Positions 8,630 to 16,330 of a stretch of 20,158 nt of DNA are shown one piece after another (the stretch's first letter is position 1; each line of letters starts with the position of its first letter). The stretch is from Crocinitomicaceae bacterium (GTDB lineage Bacteria > Bacteroidota > Bacteroidia > Flavobacteriales_D > Crocinitomicaceae): the NCBI GenBank assembly GCA_002696025.1, contig NZQU01000035.1, positions 1 through 20,158 of the forward strand, written 5' to 3'. The notes under the pieces are model-generated. The model ran no database searches. It was not told the DNA's origin and saw only the letters and a program-made list of their open reading frames with translations. The position numbers and the translations under genes were made by a program.

Positions 8630-10102
8630 TTAATATGCTTTTGCAAAAACCACTCTTCTTTTTGATTCTTTTCCAGTAACCATACATTTTCCTGTTTCAA
8701 TATCATCATCTAAAGGAATACATCTGATTGTAGCTTGTGTTTGCTCTTTTATAAGCAACTCCGTTTCTTTTGTTCCATCCCAATGTGCAAGAAAAAAACC
8801 GCCATTTTTAATCTGTTTTTTGAAATCTTCATAGGAATCAATTATATGGGTATTTGATTTTCTATGCTCAAATGCACGATTGTACAAATTCGCTTGAATT
8901 TCATCAAGTAAAGATTTTATGTAAGTATCAATTCCATCATAATCAAGAACCTCTTTTGAACGTGTATCTCTTCTGGCCAATTCTATTTTCCCATTATCAA
9001 GATCTCTTGGACCCATTGCAAGCCTAACAGGAACACCTTTAGTTTCATATTCAGCAAACTTCCAACCTGGTCTTCGATTGTCATCATCATCAAGTTTAAA
9101 TGAGATTCCAAGCGATTTTAATTTAACTTCAAGATCTTTAAACTTAGTACAGATTTGATTGAATTGCTCTTCATTTTTATAAATAGGAACAGCTACTACT
9201 TGAAGCGGTGCAATTTTAGGAGGTAAAACCAAACCTTGATCATCAGAGTGGGTCATAATTAATGCCCCCATTAATCGAGTTGAAACACCCCATGAAGTTG
9301 CCCATACATATTCTTGTTTTCCGGCTTTATCTGTAAACTTTACATCAAATGCTTTTGCAAAGTTTTGAGCTAAAAAATGAGAAGTTCCTGCCTGTAATGC
9401 TTTTCCATCTTGCATTAATGCTTCAATACAATAAGTTTCGTCAGCACCAGCAAAACGCTCTGCCTCTGTTTTTGTACCTTTAAGGACAGGTGTTGCCATA
9501 TATGACTCAACAAAATCTGCATACAAATGAAGTATTTTTTCTGTTTCCTCTACCGCTTCAGATTTGCTTGCATGTGCTGTGTGTCCTTCTTGCCATAAAA
9601 ACTCTGCAGTTCTTAAAAACAAACGAGTTCTCATTTCCCAACGCACTACATTCGCCCATTGATTGATTAATAAAGGAAGGTCTCTGTAAGACTGAATCCA
9701 ATTTTTATATGAATTCCAAATGATGGTTTCTGATGTTGGTCTAACAATAAGTTCTTCCTCAAGTTTAGCGTCTGGATCGACAACAACCCCACTTCCATCT
9801 TCTGCATTTTTTAATCTATAATGAGTTACAACAGCACATTCTTTAGCGAATCCATCAACATGAGATGCTTCTTTACTTAAATATGATTTTGGTATAAACA
9901 AAGGAAAATATGCATTTGAATGCCCAGTTTCTTTAAACATAGTGTCTAATTGTGCTTTCATCTTCTCCCAAATGGCATAACCATAAGGTTTAATCACCAT
10001 ACATCCCCTAACATCTGAATGCTCGGCTAAATCAGCCCTGTGAACTAATTCATTGTACCATTTTGAATAGTCTTCCTCTCGAGTAACAAATTTTTGTGCC
10101 AT
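8630..10102 (-). CDS. proS: Prolyl-tRNA synthetase, short archaeal/eukaryote-like type
   Basis: This class II synthetase charges tRNA-Pro. The 490-residue protein lacks the editing insert of the E. coli type and belongs to the short form common in Bacteroidota. It shows RGCMVIKPYGYAIWEKM (motif 1 region), ELIVRPTSETIIWNSY, the motif 2 stretch around RWEMRTRLFLRTAEFLWQEG, motif 3 in WGVSTRLMGALIMTHSDDQG, an anticodon-binding domain (about 310-410), and the ProRS C-terminal domain ending in a terminal tyrosine (RRVVFAKAY). I place the start at the ATG giving MAQKFVTREEDYSKWY; a TTG three codons upstream (10111) is possible but less likely. It heads the proS-purK-aroE run. Confidence 0.95.
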   Translation of the reverse strand: MAQKFVTREEDYSKWYNELVHRADLAEHSDVRGCMVIKPYGYAIWEKMKAQLDTMFKETGHSNAYFPLFIPKSYLSKEASHVDGFAKECAVVTHYRLKNAEDGSGVVVDPDAKLEEELIVRPTSETIIWNSYKNWIQSYRDLPLLINQWANVVRWEMRTRLFLRTAEFLWQEGHTAHASKSEAVEETEKILHLYADFVESYMATPVLKGTKTEAERFAGADETYCIEALMQDGKALQAGTSHFLAQNFAKAFDVKFTDKAGKQEYVWATSWGVSTRLMGALIMTHSDDQGLVLPPKIAPLQVVAVPIYKNEEQFNQICTKFKDLEVKLKSLGISFKLDDDDNRRPGWKFAEYETKGVPVRLAMGPRDLDNGKIELARRDTRSKEVLDYDGIDTYIKSLLDEIQANLYNRAFEHRKSNTHIIDSYEDFKKQIKNGGFFLAHWDGTKETELLIKEQTQATIRCIPLDDDIETGKCMVTGKESKRRVVFAKAY

Positions 10103-10123
10103 ATAACTCAATAATTATGCTTG

Positions 10124-10131
10124 CAAAGATA
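10124..10131 (-). promoter_or_regulatory. Candidate -7 promoter element for proS-purK-aroE
   Basis: On the - strand TATCTTTG matches the Bacteroidota -7 consensus TAnnTTTG exactly and lies 21 bases before the proS ATG, predicting a short leader. A TTG that could act as -33 element lies 24 bases upstream, slightly too far, so support rests mainly on the -7 box and its position in the 121-base gap between divergent proS and the GNAT gene. Confidence 0.5.
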
Positions 10132-10223
10132 ACTTTTTACTAAAATTAAATGCGACAATTTTTGATCGCTTTTTTAAACTCATTAATGATTTAATTAATT
10201 TAGATAACAAAACATACTAATAA

Positions 10224-10739
10224 ATGACTCAAATTACAGAAACAGATCGGTTAATTATTAGAGAGTTTACAATAAATGATTATAAAGATTTGTATCGCTT
10301 CGGAAGCATTCCTAAAGTACAAAAATATACAGAAGATAAAGTATTAAAAAATCATTTAGAAGCCAAAAAGATAATTTCAAATATTATTCAAAATCAATAT
10401 CTCATTAATGGATATGGAAGATGGGCTGTCATATTTAAAAACAACAAGCATCTCATAGGTGCTGCTGGACTTAAATATTTATCTGAAATAAATGAAACAG
10501 ATATTGGATACCGTTTTTTACCTTCTTATTGGAATAAAGGTATCGCAAGCGAAGCTGTTAAAGCAATTACAGAATATGGGTTTAAAAAAATTGGACTTCA
10601 AAAAATAAATGGATTTGTAATCCCTGAAAACATTGCTTCATCAATAGTTCTCCAAAAAAATGGATATCGATTTGATAAGCAACAAATTTACCCAACTGAC
10701 AAGAAAGTATATAATTGGTATTTTATTTTTAATAAATAG
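10224..10739 (+). CDS. GNAT-family N-acetyltransferase (RimJ/RimL-like)
   Basis: The 171-residue protein has the GNAT fold that transfers acetyl from acetyl-CoA to an amine. It opens with ETDRLIIREFTINDYKDLY, typical of the RimJ/RimL subgroup, continues with RWAVIFKNNKHLIGAAGL, and has the acetyl-CoA motif A region at about 94-115 (IGYRFLPSYWNKGIASEAVK), then NGFVIPENIASSIVLQKNGY (motif B). The substrate cannot be read from sequence; this subgroup acts on ribosomal protein N termini, small amines or antibiotics. The ATG follows the 121-base divergent region. The VanW-family gene begins 5 bases after its stop, suggesting one transcript. Confidence 0.88.
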   Translation: MTQITETDRLIIREFTINDYKDLYRFGSIPKVQKYTEDKVLKNHLEAKKIISNIIQNQYLINGYGRWAVIFKNNKHLIGAAGLKYLSEINETDIGYRFLPSYWNKGIASEAVKAITEYGFKKIGLQKINGFVIPENIASSIVLQKNGYRFDKQQIYPTDKKVYNWYFIFNK

Positions 10740-10744
10740 ACAAA

Positions 10745-11572
10745 ATGCAAGAAATTAAAAAACCTATACATAGAAGCTTATTGCGCTCAAAATTAGGCAA
10801 AGAATACTACATCCTAAAAAGAAAACTCAATTGGTATTTTGGAAAAGAAAAATTCTCAAAAAACAAAGTATTTGATGAATACTCAAAGTTGAAATATAAA
10901 AACTCTGTATTCAAACATAAATCTATGATTCTTAGACCTCTTAAAGATGTAGATATGTATTTACAAGAGAACAAAAGAGAAAACTTAAGAATTGCTATTG
11001 AGCATTTAAACCAGATTGAAATTAATCCAGGAGAAACTTTTTCTATATGGAAATTGATTGGGAAACCAACCAAAAAAAAAGGATATCTCGAGGGGCTTGT
11101 TTTAAAAAGTGGTACGGTTGCTAAAGATATTGGTGGCGGTTTATGTCAGCTTGGGAATCTACTTTTTTGGATCTTTGCACATAGTCCACTCACCATTAAA
11201 GAAAGACATCGACACGGCTATGATGTTTTTCCAGATGTTAATAGAAAAGTACCATTTGGAGCTGGAGCCACATTATCCTATAACCATATAGACCTTCAAG
11301 TCAAAAATGAAACGAACCATCATTTTAAAATTAAGTTATGGCTTGACAAGACTCACTTAAATGGCGAACTATTATCTATTGATAAAATGGAAAATCAATA
11401 TAGTATTGAAGAAAGAAACCATATCATTAAACAACAAATATGGGGAGGGTACTCAAGGCACAATCAAATTTTCCAATTGATAAAAAAAGAAAATAAAATC
11501 ATACAAGAAAAGATAATTGTAGAAAATCATGCAATAATGATGTATACTCCATTTATTGAAAACAAAAAATGA
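10745..11572 (+). CDS. VanW-family protein
   Basis: The 275-residue protein matches the VanW family, named after an accessory gene of VanB-type glycopeptide resistance clusters; its biochemical function is unknown. The signature region is complete: NPGETFSIWKLIGKPT (94-109), a conserved KDIGGGLCQLGNLLFWIFAH (127-146), ERHRHGYDVFPD (153-164) and PFGAGATLSYNHIDLQVKN (170-188). There is no signal peptide or membrane segment, and no fused peptidoglycan-binding or G5 domains such as occur in Gram-positive YoaR-like members. The basic N terminus (KKPIHRSLLRSKLGKEYYILKR, split here as residues 5-26) resembles the compact stand-alone form. No van-type ligase or two-component system is nearby, so a glycopeptide resistance role is not supported by context. 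Confidence 0.85.
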   Translation: MQEIKKPIHRSLLRSKLGKEYYILKRKLNWYFGKEKFSKNKVFDEYSKLKYKNSVFKHKSMILRPLKDVDMYLQENKRENLRIAIEHLNQIEINPGETFSIWKLIGKPTKKKGYLEGLVLKSGTVAKDIGGGLCQLGNLLFWIFAHSPLTIKERHRHGYDVFPDVNRKVPFGAGATLSYNHIDLQVKNETNHHFKIKLWLDKTHLNGELLSIDKMENQYSIEERNHIIKQQIWGGYSRHNQIFQLIKKENKIIQEKIIVENHAIMMYTPFIENKK

Positions 11573-11613
11573 TATATTGAACAATAATATATAACTTTAT
11601 ATAAAATTATTTC

Positions 11614-11925
11614 ATGCAAAAAAACATATTTAAAATATTATTTATTTTTTTAATAGTTATTGGAATTACAAGCTGCGCATCTGTAAAAAAACAAGATGAA
11701 AAGCTAAGCCTTTGTGACTGCTTAAAAATGATTATTGAGAACCCTCAATTAAAAGATAAAGCTGAACCGCCAAAAGGATGTGAATGGCTTAAGGATCTTA
11801 ATGAAGAAGAAGGAAAGAAGTTATTTATGAATGCAATGACTGAATGTCCTGATTTAATGCAAAGCCTTATGGAGCAAGCCCCACCTCCGAATGAAGAGAG
11901 AGCTATTGAAGAAGAGAATGAATAA
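11614..11925 (+). CDS. Small cysteine-rich lipoprotein of unknown function
   Basis: This encodes 103 residues with a lipoprotein signal peptide and lipobox GITSC, so Cys21 would be lipidated. The mature part has four more cysteines: a CDC pair at C34 and C36, C56 in KGCEWL and C78 in TECPD. They sit around a Glu-rich helix (LNEEEGKKLFMNAM). The spacing suggests two disulfides or a metal site, which is inference. The C terminus is proline- and glutamate-rich and acidic. I recognise no named family. The gene lies 41 bases after the VanW-family gene, and its TAA overlaps the start of the thioesterase gene. Confidence 0.75.
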   Translation: MQKNIFKILFIFLIVIGITSCASVKKQDEKLSLCDCLKMIIENPQLKDKAEPPKGCEWLKDLNEEEGKKLFMNAMTECPDLMQSLMEQAPPPNEERAIEEENE

Positions 11926-12352
11926 TCATTTTACAAAATTAGAAGACATGTATTTACAAGCCAACGTAAATACAAAAATATACACGACTACCAAGGCGCG
12001 TATTAGTAAAGGTAAGTCTATCATTAGTATAGATATTGAAGACAAATACTTTCATGCATTAGGAGCAATTCATGGATCAGTCTATTTTAAATTGCTTGAT
12101 GATGCTTGTTTTTTTGCCGTTAATTCTCTTGTTGAAGATGCATTTGTTCTTACTACTTCTTTCAATATTCACATCACAAAGCCTGTTAGCTCTGGTAAAA
12201 TTGAGGCAATTGGAAAGGTCCGGTTTAAATCAAAAAATCTATTTACTGCCGAAGCTACTTTATATAATGAAAATGGTGATGAAATTGCATTTGGAACTGG
12301 AGATTTTGCAAAAAGTAAAATTGCACTTACCCCAGAAATAGGATATAAATAA
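11918..12352 (+). CDS. Hotdog-fold thioesterase, PaaI-like
   Basis: The 144-residue protein has the pattern of the PaaI/DUF4442 type of acyl-CoA thioesterases: a central helix segment with ALGAIHGSVYFKLLDDACFF (48-67), in which His52-Gly53 and Asp61 or Asp62 occupy places used in catalysis by the family, then TTSFNIHITKPVSSGKIEA and a last strand pair with NENGDEIAFGTGDFA. The acyl substrate is unknown. I chose the ATG at 11918, which overlaps the lipoprotein stop by 8 bases and gives MNNHFTKLED; an ATG at 11891 would add nine mostly charged residues and a 35-base overlap. The stop lies 4 bases from the stop of the convergent M1 peptidase gene. Confidence 0.85.
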   Translation: MNNHFTKLEDMYLQANVNTKIYTTTKARISKGKSIISIDIEDKYFHALGAIHGSVYFKLLDDACFFAVNSLVEDAFVLTTSFNIHITKPVSSGKIEAIGKVRFKSKNLFTAEATLYNENGDEIAFGTGDFAKSKIALTPEIGYK

Positions 12353-12356
12353 GCTA

Positions 12357-13979
12357 TTAATCTAGTCTCCTTTCTTCAAACAAAAGTTTTGTGTTTGGAT
12401 CAAGTTCTATTTTTAAAACTTCTCCCTTAGCTTGAATAACATATCCTTTTGTTTTGCTATCAACAAAAATATCATGATCATTATATTTTCCATTCTTGTA
12501 ATAAACTCGAATAGTTAATGGAAAGTTGTAATCTTCTTTCTGATGTTGTTTTATAGTTAAGTAAAGATGTTTTTCAATTGCATAAGTAGCCTGAATAATT
12601 GGTAAACCTGATTGTTTCAACCATTGGTTAAAAAAAGTATCTAAGGAACAGTCACATTCATTTTCCATAATTACTTTAAAATCATTTGTTTTGGCATTTC
12701 TCCATTTATATGTTTGGTAATAAGTTCTCACTCCTCTAAAAAAAGAACTATCCCCAACCTTATCTCTAAGCATGTGAAGAACCCAAGCACCTTTTTGATA
12801 GGAATTTGGATTTAAGAGATTCATTAAATCACTTGTAATGGTATCCAAAACAGGCAATTTATTTTTCTTTAAAAAAGAGATAACTCTATTCCTTTCATTT
12901 TTTAAACGTGTATCCATTCTATTCTTTCCATATTTTTCGCCTAAATAATCATCAGTAAAATAAGTAGCAAAACCTTCGCTTAACCACAAATGGGTAAAAT
13001 CATGCTCTGTAGCTGTGTTTCCAAACCATTGATGTGCAATTTCATGGGCTATAAGCGCTTCCATTTTCCCTGAACCTACCATATTTTCATCATAAAAAAT
13101 AGAACTTGCATTTTCCATCCCACCAAATCGAGTTGTAGACTGAACATTTGCCAATTTTTTATATGGGTAATCACCAAACTTATTAATAAAATATGGCAAT
13201 ATCTCATATGACATTTTAAGATCAGAAAAAGACTTTTTATCATACTCTGAAGAAAAGCAATTGTAAATCCATGAGCTTAATGAAACGTTACCAACATCCG
13301 CCACATTTTCCACTTTAAAACTCGCAACACCAATCACCATTACCTTAGTTGGTATTTCATAAGATGTGGCATAAGAATATTTTATTTTATCAGCACCATG
13401 CATCTTAACACTGGTAAGAATACCATTTGCAATAACCTGATTAACAGTATCTGTATATACATTAAATGAAACCTTTGCTTTATCTAAAGGGTGATCTACA
13501 CAAGCCAACCAATTGCGTGCACGTGTTGGCCAATTATCACCAAAATATGTTCGGCAACCAAATTTATTTTTACTAATTACCAATCCATCTTTAGGAATAC
13601 CTTTATAAGTTATTTTATACATTAAACTTCCTATTTTCGGAACATAAGGGAGGGTTAAAATATTATTTTTATGAGACCAATTTGAAGATGGAGAAATAAA
13701 CTCATGAGGGCCATCCATATATTCTACAGAAGACACCTCCATCCCACCCTTACCATTATCATTAATAAGATCTAGAATTACCTTAGTATTTTTTGTTTTA
13801 ATATTGATATGAACAATTTCTTCTACATGAATTGTATCAGAATATTTATCCAAATCAATGGAGAATTCATAGGATAAAACATCATAATTCTTAAGTCTCT
13901 GCTCATAAATAGCACTTGATTGAGAAATAACCAAGCTTGAAATAGTTATAAAAAAAAAGAGCGATAGTGATTTTATCAT
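12357..13979 (-). CDS. Exported M1-family zinc aminopeptidase
   Basis: This 540-residue protein is a gluzincin metallopeptidase of family M1, which removes N-terminal residues from peptides. It has a Sec signal peptide (about 1-19, ending ISQ), an N-terminal beta domain, the exopeptidase motif GGMEN (286-290), the zinc site HEIAH (H312, E313, H316) with third ligand E335 in WLSEGFATYF, and a likely transition-state tyrosine at Y394 in PNSYQKGAW. It ends after a short C-terminal domain, so it lacks the large helical domain of PepN-type enzymes (about 870 residues) and has no obvious type IX secretion sorting domain. A periplasmic site is likely. The gene starts 10 bases after yigZ and is the last of a five-gene run. 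Confidence 0.92.
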   Translation of the reverse strand: MIKSLSLFFFITISSLVISQSSAIYEQRLKNYDVLSYEFSIDLDKYSDTIHVEEIVHINIKTKNTKVILDLINDNGKGGMEVSSVEYMDGPHEFISPSSNWSHKNNILTLPYVPKIGSLMYKITYKGIPKDGLVISKNKFGCRTYFGDNWPTRARNWLACVDHPLDKAKVSFNVYTDTVNQVIANGILTSVKMHGADKIKYSYATSYEIPTKVMVIGVASFKVENVADVGNVSLSSWIYNCFSSEYDKKSFSDLKMSYEILPYFINKFGDYPYKKLANVQSTTRFGGMENASSIFYDENMVGSGKMEALIAHEIAHQWFGNTATEHDFTHLWLSEGFATYFTDDYLGEKYGKNRMDTRLKNERNRVISFLKKNKLPVLDTITSDLMNLLNPNSYQKGAWVLHMLRDKVGDSSFFRGVRTYYQTYKWRNAKTNDFKVIMENECDCSLDTFFNQWLKQSGLPIIQATYAIEKHLYLTIKQHQKEDYNFPLTIRVYYKNGKYNDHDIFVDSKTKGYVIQAKGEVLKIELDPNTKLLFEERRLD

Positions 13980-13989
13980 TATTTATATT

Positions 13990-14601
13990 TTACTCAAGAA
14001 TTTCATATGAGATTTGATGAAGTTTTTGCAATTGATTCTCGATCTTGGTTTTTATTTTTAATGGCAATATACAATTTATATAACATGGTGGTTGATAACT
14101 TGCGTCTTTTATATTTATGTTGTTTTGCTTTAATAAAGTCATTACATGCTGAATAGACTCAATATCAAAAGTTATTCTCATATCAATGGTTTGATCAATC
14201 TCAATAATAGTTGCTTCATTAATGGCCATTTTTGCTGCTGTCTTGTAAGCTTTAATCAAACCAGGAACTCCTAGTTTTGTTCCTCCAAAATACCGCACAA
14301 CAACAATACCTACATTAGATAATTTAAAAGATTTTATTTGACCATAAATAGGAGCTCCAGCACTATTAGATGGTTCTCCGTCATCAGAATACCTATATGA
14401 TGGAACATCAAGACCAAAACTAAAGGCATAGCAAAAATGCCTTGCTGAATGGTATTCTTTTTTGATTTTTTGTAGTTCTAACTTAAATTCATCAGTATTT
14501 GAACAAGGAAATACAAAACCAATAAATTTTGAGCCTTTATCCTTATACAGGGACGATTCAAGTTTTTTAATTGATAAATATGAAAAGAGCGTTTCACTCA
14601 T
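13990..14601 (-). CDS. yigZ: YigZ/IMPACT-family protein (UPF0029)
   Basis: The 203-residue protein belongs to the IMPACT/YigZ family, related in its N-terminal fold to ribosomal protein S5 domain 2 and in its C-terminal part to elongation factor G domain. Family signatures are clear: SKFIGFVFP at 24-32, SARHFCYAF (52-60), RYSDDGEPSNSAGAPI (70-85) and VVRYFGGTKLGVPGLI (101-116). The usual LG-x-GGLI reads LGVPGLI here, a small change seen in the loop only. The bacterial function is not well settled; eukaryotic IMPACT regulates Gcn2 kinase. The ATG overlaps the upstream PLC-like gene by 8 bases (ATGAGTGA), so the two are translationally coupled. Confidence 0.93.
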   Translation of the reverse strand: MSETLFSYLSIKKLESSLYKDKGSKFIGFVFPCSNTDEFKLELQKIKKEYHSARHFCYAFSFGLDVPSYRYSDDGEPSNSAGAPIYGQIKSFKLSNVGIVVVRYFGGTKLGVPGLIKAYKTAAKMAINEATIIEIDQTIDMRITFDIESIQHVMTLLKQNNINIKDASYQPPCYINCILPLKIKTKIENQLQKLHQISYEILE

Positions 14602-15697
14602 TTTTTAAAATATATGGACTTTGATTATTATTGTTTGGAAATTTAATGCAAAAATTTCCAAACCTAGAATCTGGCATGTAGTAATCTGTTGAAATGATTT
14701 GAGCTTTACTTTTTAAACAAGATTTAAATCTATTGTAATTATTATCTCTTGCTTCAAGTGTACCTGCATCAGACCTAGTTCTTATGATGTAATGTTTAGA
14801 AAGTTCTGCCATCTCTTTCTCATGACCCATTGAATAATTTCTTAACAAAAATGCAGTGCTATTGTCATTAGGTGAACCAAAAACAAACATAGGTCTATCT
14901 ATTCCATTCTCTATGTCAATTCTATAAATAGCAGAATTTTCTCCTTCTAATATAAAAACAACCTTACCAAGACAAGAATTAATAGTAGGCCAACCATTTT
15001 TATGTAATCTAGTTTTGATATTAGTAAATGTATCTTTTAACATAGAAGGAGTTAATAAGTCAGAATTATTAAAAACAGTTGATATTTCGTGATCAAGTTG
15101 ATTATAAACTTCATCACTAAATGGAATTGTTTTAGAAAAACCTAAAAACTTTAAAAATTTAGACTCAGATCTAAGGGTATAAGATTTAGCCTCAATATTT
15201 ATATATATAGGAAAGTGCTTGGGATTACTCTTACTCCATTGTTTAATTTCCAATAATGCATCTTTAAATAAGATATAATTGGTTTCGTAATCCACATCAG
15301 GAATATGAATGAGTTTAAATCCTGGAGTTTTGATTTTTGGATCTTTAACTCTCTGTCTAAGGCCAAAAATAAAAGCATTGATTTTTCTTTTTCTAAACAA
15401 TCTTCCATATGGATCATGATAAATATCCAATTCAAAGCCCCTAACTCCATAAGAATCTAGTTGATCTTTTAATGGCAAATGCCCATAATCCATTTGTTTT
15501 GGGTCATTTTGCTCTCCTAATTTATCCTTGATTCTATCAAGAAATCTAAGTACTTTTTTATGTGGAAAACCTTTATAACTATTATGAGATGCGATAATTC
15601 TAACTTCATTTAATTTAAGTTCATTAAATGCTTGTGCAGAAATAAACAAATCATTTAAAAAAATTAAAATGAAAATTTTTATAAGTAATTTGAACAT
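14594..15697 (-). CDS. Secreted Ca-dependent PI-PLC-like phosphodiesterase (PI-PLC-C1 type)
   Basis: The protein (367 residues from the ATG at 15697; a TTG two codons earlier is possible) resembles the bacterial Ca-dependent phosphoinositide phospholipase C-like family (PF16670). After a signal peptide (about 1-22, ending SAQA) come RIIASHNSYKGFP with a first catalytic-type histidine, LKDQLDSYGVRGFELDIYHD with a Glu/Asp metal pair, KLIHIPDVDYETNY with the second histidine, and IYINIEAKSY. The C-terminal half holds YIIRTRSDAGTLEARDNN and AQIISTDYYMPD, also family hallmarks. These residues support a TIM-barrel phosphodiesterase cleaving glycerophospholipid head groups, but substrate preference cannot be read out. 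It acts outside the cytoplasm. It is co-oriented with yqgE (22 bases upstream) and overlaps yigZ. Confidence 0.85.
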   Translation of the reverse strand: MFKLLIKIFILIFLNDLFISAQAFNELKLNEVRIIASHNSYKGFPHKKVLRFLDRIKDKLGEQNDPKQMDYGHLPLKDQLDSYGVRGFELDIYHDPYGRLFRKRKINAFIFGLRQRVKDPKIKTPGFKLIHIPDVDYETNYILFKDALLEIKQWSKSNPKHFPIYINIEAKSYTLRSESKFLKFLGFSKTIPFSDEVYNQLDHEISTVFNNSDLLTPSMLKDTFTNIKTRLHKNGWPTINSCLGKVVFILEGENSAIYRIDIENGIDRPMFVFGSPNDNSTAFLLRNYSMGHEKEMAELSKHYIIRTRSDAGTLEARDNNYNRFKSCLKSKAQIISTDYYMPDSRFGNFCIKFPNNNNQSPYILKNE

Positions 15698-15719
15698 TCT
15701 CAAATTTAGGATTTTATCA

Positions 15720-16316
15720 TTAATTGAAACTTGGGTCTACAGGAAAATTAGACATGATTTTAAAACGATCCCCCTGTTTATTCATGCAAAACTGCCATAA
15801 ATTTTCAATCCCAAGGTCCATTAATTTATTATTCTCAATATTGTTGATTGCTACCCAAGACTTTTCTGTTAATTCAGCTTCTAACTGATCTTCCCCCCAT
15901 CCTGAATACCCAAGAAAGAATCTAACTTTAGAAATTAATGAGGGATCATCATTTAACATGGTTTTTAATTGATCAAAATCTCCACCAAGATATAAGTCCT
16001 TTTTAATTAGAATGCTGTCACTAATTTGCTCCCCTAAAGTATGAATGTAATACAAATGTTTAGTGTCGACAGGTCCGCCAACACTTATTTTTGTATTAAT
16101 TGATGGAAAATCATCATCCAACTTGTTTAGATTGATATTTATATAGTTATTCAATACAAAACCAAAAGAACTAACAGCATCATAATCACAAAGCAGAATG
16201 ACAGAACGTTCAAAATACTGATCTGCCATAAATGGCTCAGACAATAAAAGACAACCCTTTTTAGGGTTGTTATTATTTTCAAAAGAAAAGTCTAAATCTG
16301 TCATTTTTTTATTCAT
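15720..16316 (-). CDS. YqgE/AlgH-family protein
   Basis: This 198-residue protein belongs to the YqgE/AlgH family (DUF179), small cytoplasmic proteins of unresolved function, once linked to alginate control in Pseudomonas. Family features are the opening KKGCLLLSEPFMADQYFERSV, FGFVLNNY, a conserved VGGPVDTKHLYYIHT, LYLGGDFDQLK, and VRFFLGYSGWGEDQLEAEL followed by SW. Two start codons are possible: ATG at 16316, used here, and ATG at 16304 (MTDLDFSF). The first lies 14 bases after the methyltransferase stop. A perfect 8-base stem with a four-base loop sits in codons of the N-terminal stretch (16251-16270). Confidence 0.92.
   Translation of the reverse strand: MNKKMTDLDFSFENNNNPKKGCLLLSEPFMADQYFERSVILLCDYDAVSSFGFVLNNYININLNKLDDDFPSINTKISVGGPVDTKHLYYIHTLGEQISDSILIKKDLYLGGDFDQLKTMLNDDPSLISKVRFFLGYSGWGEDQLEAELTEKSWVAINNIENNKLMDLGIENLWQFCMNKQGDRFKIMSNFPVDPSFN
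16251..16270 (-). other. Perfect 8-base hairpin inside the 5' part of the YqgE gene
   Basis: ACAACCCT and AGGGTTGT form an 8-base stem around a TTTT loop (AAAA in the mRNA), with a following CTTTTATT on the mRNA side. It codes for Asn-Asn-Pro-Lys-Lys-Gly-Cys. It could fold in the mRNA near the start, but may be chance. Confidence 0.4.
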
Positions 16317-16330
16317 TAATCATCACTTAT

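Noticed and set aside
10153..10176. GCGA...TCGC hairpin followed by T's in the proS/GNAT gap
   Set aside because: Only a four-base stem, and it sits between divergent genes where no transcript needs ending.
10745..11572. Vancomycin resistance cluster
   Set aside because: Only a VanW-family gene is present; no D-Ala-D-Lac ligase, VanX/VanY or VanRS genes nearby, and a Gram-negative envelope is implied by TamL.
12072..12341. Open + frame of 89 codons inside the thioesterase gene
   Set aside because: Leu/Lys-rich shadow in another frame of a gene with a recognisable hotdog protein.
15199..15450. Open - frame of 83 codons
   Set aside because: Lies in another frame within the PLC-like gene; no motif and no start context.
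15701..15708. TAAATTTG on the - strand, a perfect -7 box match before the PLC-like gene
   Set aside because: Transcription would begin inside the start codon, and no -33 element is spaced for it; treated as chance in AT-rich sequence.
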